Of a DNA stretch of 64,000 nucleotides, positions 60,190 to 64,000 are shown piece after piece. Each line of letters starts with the position of its first letter. Within the stretch, counting starts at the first letter, position 1. Source of the DNA: Streptomyces finlayi (lineage in GTDB: Bacteria; Actinomycetota; Actinomycetes; Streptomycetales; Streptomycetaceae). A model generated the notes under the pieces. That model saw nothing but the letters and a program-made list of their open reading frames with translations. It did no database searches and had not been told where the DNA came from. The stretch lies in contig NZ_CP045703.1 of NCBI RefSeq assembly GCF_014216315.1, positions 116,510-180,509 on the forward strand, written 5' to 3'. The position numbers were made by a program, and so were the translations under genes.

Positions 60190-62511
60190 GTGACATCGAC
60201 CCCTGCCGCGCCCCTCGTGCCGATAGGCCGGCGGCGCAGCCGCAAACGCGCCGACATGCCGCTGCTGGGCGGCATCCGGCCGCCGATCGCGCTGCTGTGC
60301 GTGCTGATCCTCGCCCTCGCGGGCCTCACGGCCAAGGTGCTGGGGCCGGGCACGGAACCGGTCGTGCCGAAGGCGGTGCTCTCCTCGCAGCAGTATTTCG
60401 CCCAGGACGGCGCCATCGCCCTGCGCGCCTCGATCGACGAGCGGGTCACGGACCTCGAACGCACCGCCACCGCGCTGAACACGGGCGGTCCGGCGGACCC
60501 CGAGCGCGTTCTGTCGGACCTGAGCAAGGCCTACCAGAAGTGGACCGGCACCACGGTGCTGGACCTGGAGAGCGGCAAGGTACTCGCCGCCCGAGGGGAG
60601 CGCATCCCGCTCGCCTGGCTGGACAAGGACGTCCTCACCGGTGACAAGGCACTCACCCCGCGCATGGTGCGTCTGGAGACCGGCGACGTGCGCCTGATGA
60701 CGATGGCCGTTCTGGATGGGAAGGAGGGGGCGCAGCAACTGCTGATCGCCTCCAACAGCCTCTCCGTGCCCTCCATCAACCTGGGCCCGTTCCGCAGCAT
60801 GGCCGTCGTCGCGCGGGGTGGCGAGGTCCTCGCCACCGCCGGCTTCGAGCAGTCCGAGGCACTCAACTCGGACGCGGAGCGCGAAAAACTCACCTTCCTG
60901 CAGAAGCAGATGTCCCGGCTGTCCGACCTGGCCGCCGAGGAGACCGAGCAGAACCCCGTCAGTGCCCGGGAGCCCGGTTCCCGCGGCTACCCCGGCGTCA
61001 GCGGAACCCTGCTGGGCGAGGACTACAACGGCCGCGTCGCCACCGCGGGATACGCCTCCCTCGCCGCTTCCGACCCGGAGGACGGGGAGAGCGTCGCCGC
61101 CGGCCTCGGCCTCACGGTCCTCGCCATGCTCCCCGTGGTCCAGCAGCAGACCGTCACCGAGGACAGTCGGCAGCTCTTCGGCCTGCTCGCGGCGGGCGCC
61201 CTGGTCCTGCTCGGACTGCTCGCGGTCGCCGTGCTGTGGATGACCGTGCAGCGTCCGCTGCTCGGACTGTTCCTGGAATCCCGCCGGCTCGCCCGCGGCG
61301 ACCTGATCCGCCCTGTCACGGTGCCCCGCTGGGGCGAGGCCGCCCGCATCGGCTTCGCGCTGGAGCGCACCCGCCGCCAGCTCGGCGGCGTGAGCGCCCC
61401 GGACGGTGCCACCGATGCCCGCCCGGCCGGCAGGTTCCGGGGCGGTGCGCGCGGGCCGCTGGCGCTGACGGCGGTGCTCCTGCTGCTGTGGTGCGTCCCC
61501 GTCGGGTTCCTGCTCAACCGCACGGACGGGACCGTCAGCATCCCCGCCGTCATGGTCAACGACCAGCGCGACCGCACCGACCTGGTCGCCGACCGGGCCC
61601 GCCGGGCACTGAACGAGGCCCAGGCCGACCTCGTCTCCACCTCGCGCCTGATCGACACCGACGACCTCGCCGCCACCGAGCGCCTGCTGAAGGACGCCCT
61701 GCGCGAGCACACCCGCTACCAGGCGCTGTACGTCGTCCGTGAGGACGGCGACATCGTCGCCCGGGCCGGCGACGACCCCCACACGTGGAGCGCGAAGAAG
61801 GACCGGTCACTGGTCCGCGTCTCCGGCAAGGGCGAGAGGAAGCCCGTCGTCCAGACCGGGGCGCCCGTGCCGGAGCACGAGGGCATGACCCTCGTCGGCG
61901 AAGTGCGGGTGGAGTTCCTCAACTCGCTGCTCAAGCGGCCCGGCCTCGGCGAGGTCCGGATCGTGAACGCCGACGCGCGGACTCTCGCCGCCAGCGACGG
62001 CTTCCTCGCCTTCGAGGGGCTGCCGAGCGACGCGCTGCCCGACCTGGTGCGCGCCGCCAACGTGCAGGTGGGCGCGGGGCCCGTGGAGAACGGCCTGCTC
62101 ATCCGCCACGGTGGCGCAGTAACCGTGGCCGCCGCGGCGCCGTTCACCGGCGGCGGCGTCGCCTCCGACCTCGGCTGGACCGTCGTGAGCTGGCAGAACG
62201 CTGGCCAGTTCGAGATCACCGCCTACGAACGCGAGGACCGCAGCGTGCTCGCCAGTCTGCTCGGCCTCGCCCTGATCGTCGTCTGCCTGGGCTGGATACA
62301 CCTCGTCGTCGTTCGGCCCCTGCGGGCCCTCGCGGCCGACGCCGAGAAGCTCGCCGACGGCGACCTCAAGACCGTGCACTATCCCCGCTACCAGGACGAG
62401 GTCGGTGCCGTCGTCCGGAGCATCGAACTGATTCGCCAGCAGTTGCAGGCCCACCGGCAGGCCCAGGCGCGCCGGCCCGCCGAACCCCGGCCCAGCGCCG
62501 GAGGAAGGTGA
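60190..62511 (+). CDS. Dual extracytoplasmic sensor-like membrane protein with HAMP domains
   Basis: A 773-residue protein with four membrane helices, near residues 31, 335, 425 and 690. Two Cache-like extracytoplasmic domains alternate with HAMP-type linkers (VQRPLLGLFLESRRLARGDL and VVRPLRALAADAEKLADGDL). There is no kinase or methyl-accepting domain after the last HAMP, so it cannot signal by phosphorylation on its own. It starts at GTG 60190 and is tightly followed by pgsB, suggesting a structural or regulatory part of the polymer-synthesis machinery. Confidence 0.8.
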   Translation: MTSTPAAPLVPIGRRRSRKRADMPLLGGIRPPIALLCVLILALAGLTAKVLGPGTEPVVPKAVLSSQQYFAQDGAIALRASIDERVTDLERTATALNTGGPADPERVLSDLSKAYQKWTGTTVLDLESGKVLAARGERIPLAWLDKDVLTGDKALTPRMVRLETGDVRLMTMAVLDGKEGAQQLLIASNSLSVPSINLGPFRSMAVVARGGEVLATAGFEQSEALNSDAEREKLTFLQKQMSRLSDLAAEETEQNPVSAREPGSRGYPGVSGTLLGEDYNGRVATAGYASLAASDPEDGESVAAGLGLTVLAMLPVVQQQTVTEDSRQLFGLLAAGALVLLGLLAVAVLWMTVQRPLLGLFLESRRLARGDLIRPVTVPRWGEAARIGFALERTRRQLGGVSAPDGATDARPAGRFRGGARGPLALTAVLLLLWCVPVGFLLNRTDGTVSIPAVMVNDQRDRTDLVADRARRALNEAQADLVSTSRLIDTDDLAATERLLKDALREHTRYQALYVVREDGDIVARAGDDPHTWSAKKDRSLVRVSGKGERKPVVQTGAPVPEHEGMTLVGEVRVEFLNSLLKRPGLGEVRIVNADARTLAASDGFLAFEGLPSDALPDLVRAANVQVGAGPVENGLLIRHGGAVTVAAAAPFTGGGVASDLGWTVVSWQNAGQFEITAYEREDRSVLASLLGLALIVVCLGWIHLVVVRPLRALAADAEKLADGDLKTVHYPRYQDEVGAVVRSIELIRQQLQAHRQAQARRPAEPRPSAGGR

Positions 62512-62517
62512 TCAAGC

Positions 62518-64000
62518 GTGCTCTACCTCTACTTCGTTCTGTTGATCGGCAGTCTGTTCCTGCTCGTCGCGGGCATCGTGGAGCAGCGTCGGCACTACGC
62601 CGCGCTGCACACCATCCCCTCGCGGGTGCTTGTCAACGGCATCCGCGGGAAGTCCTCCATCACCCGGCTCTGCGCGGGCGCGCTGCGGGGCGGTGACCTG
62701 ATCACCGTCGCCAAGACGACCGGGACGGCGGCCCGCTTCATTCACCCCGACGCCACCGAGGAGCCGGTCTACCGCAAGTTCGGCATCGCCAACGTGGTGG
62801 AGCAGATCGGCATCGTCCGCCGGGCCGCCACCTACCGGCCCGACGCGCTCGTCATCGAGTGCATGGCCGTGATGCCTGCCCTCCAGGAGGTCAACCAGAG
62901 CAAACTGATCCGCTCCACCATCGGCGTGCTGTGCAACGTCCGCGAGGACCACCTCGCCGAGATGGGCCCCACCCTCGACGACGTGGCCCGCTCGCTGTGC
63001 CGCTCGATGCCCCACGACGGCATCTGCGTCACCGCAGAGAAGGAGCGCTTCGACATCCTCCAGGAGGAGGCGGACGCCCGGAACTGCCAGTTGGTGTACG
63101 CCGACCCGGAGATGGTCAGCGACGACGAGCTGCGCGGCTTCAGCTGGTTCACCTTCAAGGAGAACGTGGCGATCGCCCTGGTCGTCGCCGATCTGCTCGG
63201 CGTGGAGCGCGACGTCGCCCTCCAGGGCATGTACGACGCACCGCCGGACCCGGGCGTGCTCTCCGTGGAGCGCTATGTGGCCCCCGACGGCAACCGGCTC
63301 GCCTTCGCCAACGTCTTCGCGGCCAACGACCCCGAGTCGACGCTGATGAACATCAACCAGCTCCTCGACCTCGGTGCCATCCGCCGCCCCCTGAACGTGG
63401 TGATCAACTGTCGCCCCGACCGCGTGGAGCGCAACGGGCAGATGGGCGAGATCATCCCCGACCTCCAGCCCGACAACGTCTTCGTCATCGGGAACCCCTC
63501 CAAGAGCGCCATCGAGGCCATCCCCGCCGAGTGGCGGGACCGGGCGGTCGACCTGGGCGGCGAGAAGCGATCCGCCGAGGAGTTCATGCCGGCCGTGCTC
63601 GGCCGCATGTCCGACGGCTCCTGCCTGGTCGCCATCGGCAACATCCACGGCCAGGGCGAGGAACTGCTGGAGTACCTCGCCGAACTCCCCGCCGACGAGA
63701 GCGAAGCGGACGAGGAGACACCGCGCCCCGCCGCGGCGATCCCGGCACAGGCACCCCGCCTGGACCCGTTCGCCTCGTATCCCCCGGCGTACGAGGAGCG
63801 CTACCAGGCTTCGCGGACCCAGGAGATCCCGCTGGTCCGCATCCCGGCCCAGCCGGCACGGCAGCAGCACGAACCCCACGGCAGTACGCACGGCAGGATC
63901 GGTACGAACCCTTCGGGCAGAACGCCGACGCGCCGCGGCAGCAGCCGTACGAATCCGCCCAGCAAACCTGGCCGCCCTACGACGAGCCGCACGACGACGC
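62518..64000 (+). CDS. pgsB: Poly-gamma-glutamate synthase PgsB/CapB (partial)
   Basis: Mur-ligase-like ATP-dependent amide ligase that polymerises glutamate. One N-terminal membrane helix (LYFVLLIGSLFLLVAGIV), the P-loop VLVNGIRGKSSITRLCAGAL, and CNVREDHLAEMGPTLDDVAR near residue 140. It starts at GTG 62518, six bases after the HAMP gene. The coding frame has no stop before the window ends. At about 63880 a Tyr/Gln/Pro-rich tail continues better in the frame one base earlier (QYARQDRYEPFGQNADAP), implying a missing base at CACGGCAG. This could be a true frameshift near the C-terminus or a sequencing error. The gene continues outside the window. Confidence 0.88.
   Translation, partial: MLYLYFVLLIGSLFLLVAGIVEQRRHYAALHTIPSRVLVNGIRGKSSITRLCAGALRGGDLITVAKTTGTAARFIHPDATEEPVYRKFGIANVVEQIGIVRRAATYRPDALVIECMAVMPALQEVNQSKLIRSTIGVLCNVREDHLAEMGPTLDDVARSLCRSMPHDGICVTAEKERFDILQEEADARNCQLVYADPEMVSDDELRGFSWFTFKENVAIALVVADLLGVERDVALQGMYDAPPDPGVLSVERYVAPDGNRLAFANVFAANDPESTLMNINQLLDLGAIRRPLNVVINCRPDRVERNGQMGEIIPDLQPDNVFVIGNPSKSAIEAIPAEWRDRAVDLGGEKRSAEEFMPAVLGRMSDGSCLVAIGNIHGQGEELLEYLAELPADESEADEETPRPAAAIPAQAPRLDPFASYPPAYEERYQASRTQEIPLVRIPAQPARQQHEPHGSTHGRIGTNPSGRTPTRRGSSRTNPPSKPGRPTTSRTTT

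Noticed and set aside
59719..61782. A 687-residue minus-strand ORF
   Set aside because: Shadow of capA and the HAMP sensor gene; low-complexity composition and no motifs.
1..64000. CRISPR array, rRNA or tRNA genes, enediyne apoprotein gene, PKS modules
   Set aside because: Looked for and not found: no spaced short repeats, no RNA-gene signatures, no CagA-like secreted apoprotein and no ketosynthase motifs.

Overview
The window is high-GC actinobacterial DNA. Nearly all G/C third codon positions, GGAGG-type ribosome sites, frequent GTG/TTG starts and rare TTA codons point to Streptomyces or a close relative. From about 0.2 to 46 kb it holds a specialised-metabolite gene cluster. From about 47 to 64 kb it returns to ordinary chromosomal genes separated by insertion-sequence relics.

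Layout. 0.2-7 kb: a decayed tyrosine-aminomutase relic, a cluster-borne SAM synthetase, an XRE/TPR regulator divergent from a free-standing peptidyl carrier protein, a tiny ORF with its own promoter and terminator, and a glucose-1-phosphate nucleotidyltransferase. 7.3-10.7 kb: a CPA2 antiporter, two transposase relics and a DHFR-fold reductase. 11-18 kb, minus strand: four SgcJ/EcaC-type NTF2-fold proteins (two identical), a 14-helix drug exporter, a group D flavin monooxygenase and a glycosyltransferase. 18.4-28.6 kb, plus strand: catechol-type O-methyltransferase, HpaB-type aromatic hydroxylase, P450, UDP-glucose dehydrogenase, ArnA-like UDP-glucuronate decarboxylase, zinc alcohol dehydrogenase, FAD monooxygenase and a TIM-barrel glycosidase-like protein. 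29.5-34.3 kb: Tpx peroxiredoxin, TylC3-like sugar C-methyltransferase, aldo/keto reductase and a membrane acyltransferase with a TTA codon. 34.7-45.6 kb: a compact 4-hydroxyphenylglycine (Hpg) module in two divergent operons. One carries A-T, MbtH, hydroxymandelate synthase, condensation enzyme and halogenase. The other carries an FAD hydroxyacid oxidase, an Asp/Glu-type racemase, an aminotransferase, a methyltransferase and a DinB-like protein.

How it fits together (inference). The hydroxymandelate synthase, oxidase and aminotransferase would make Hpg. The adenylation domain has a readable specificity code (DVYHLGLVFK) close to known Hpg codes. Halogenation, HpaB-type ring hydroxylation and O-methylation would decorate carrier-bound Hpg, and the stand-alone condensation enzyme would transfer it. 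UDP-glucose dehydrogenase, the decarboxylase, the C-methyltransferase, the reductases and the glycosyltransferase would make and attach a C-methylated pentose. The A, PCP, C, halogenase, HpaB, SgcJ, exporter and glycosyltransferase set resembles the peripheral arms of nine-membered enediyne clusters (C-1027, maduropeptin). Those clusters use beta-tyrosine made by a MIO aminomutase, and such an aminomutase lies dead at the left edge here. The main hypothesis is therefore a building-block switch, with a beta-tyrosine arm re-engineered in evolution to use Hpg. No polyketide synthase or other core-scaffold gene is in the window, so the aglycone must be encoded outside it, probably left of base 1.

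Right flank: PEP-utilising-like and FAD/NAD proteins, AhpD-like, macro-domain, WYL regulator, SDR, an ECF sigma factor with a PASTA membrane protein, a lipoprotein, and a poly-gamma-glutamate-synthesis-like locus (CapA, HAMP sensor, PgsB) running off the right end. No rRNA, tRNA or CRISPR was seen.
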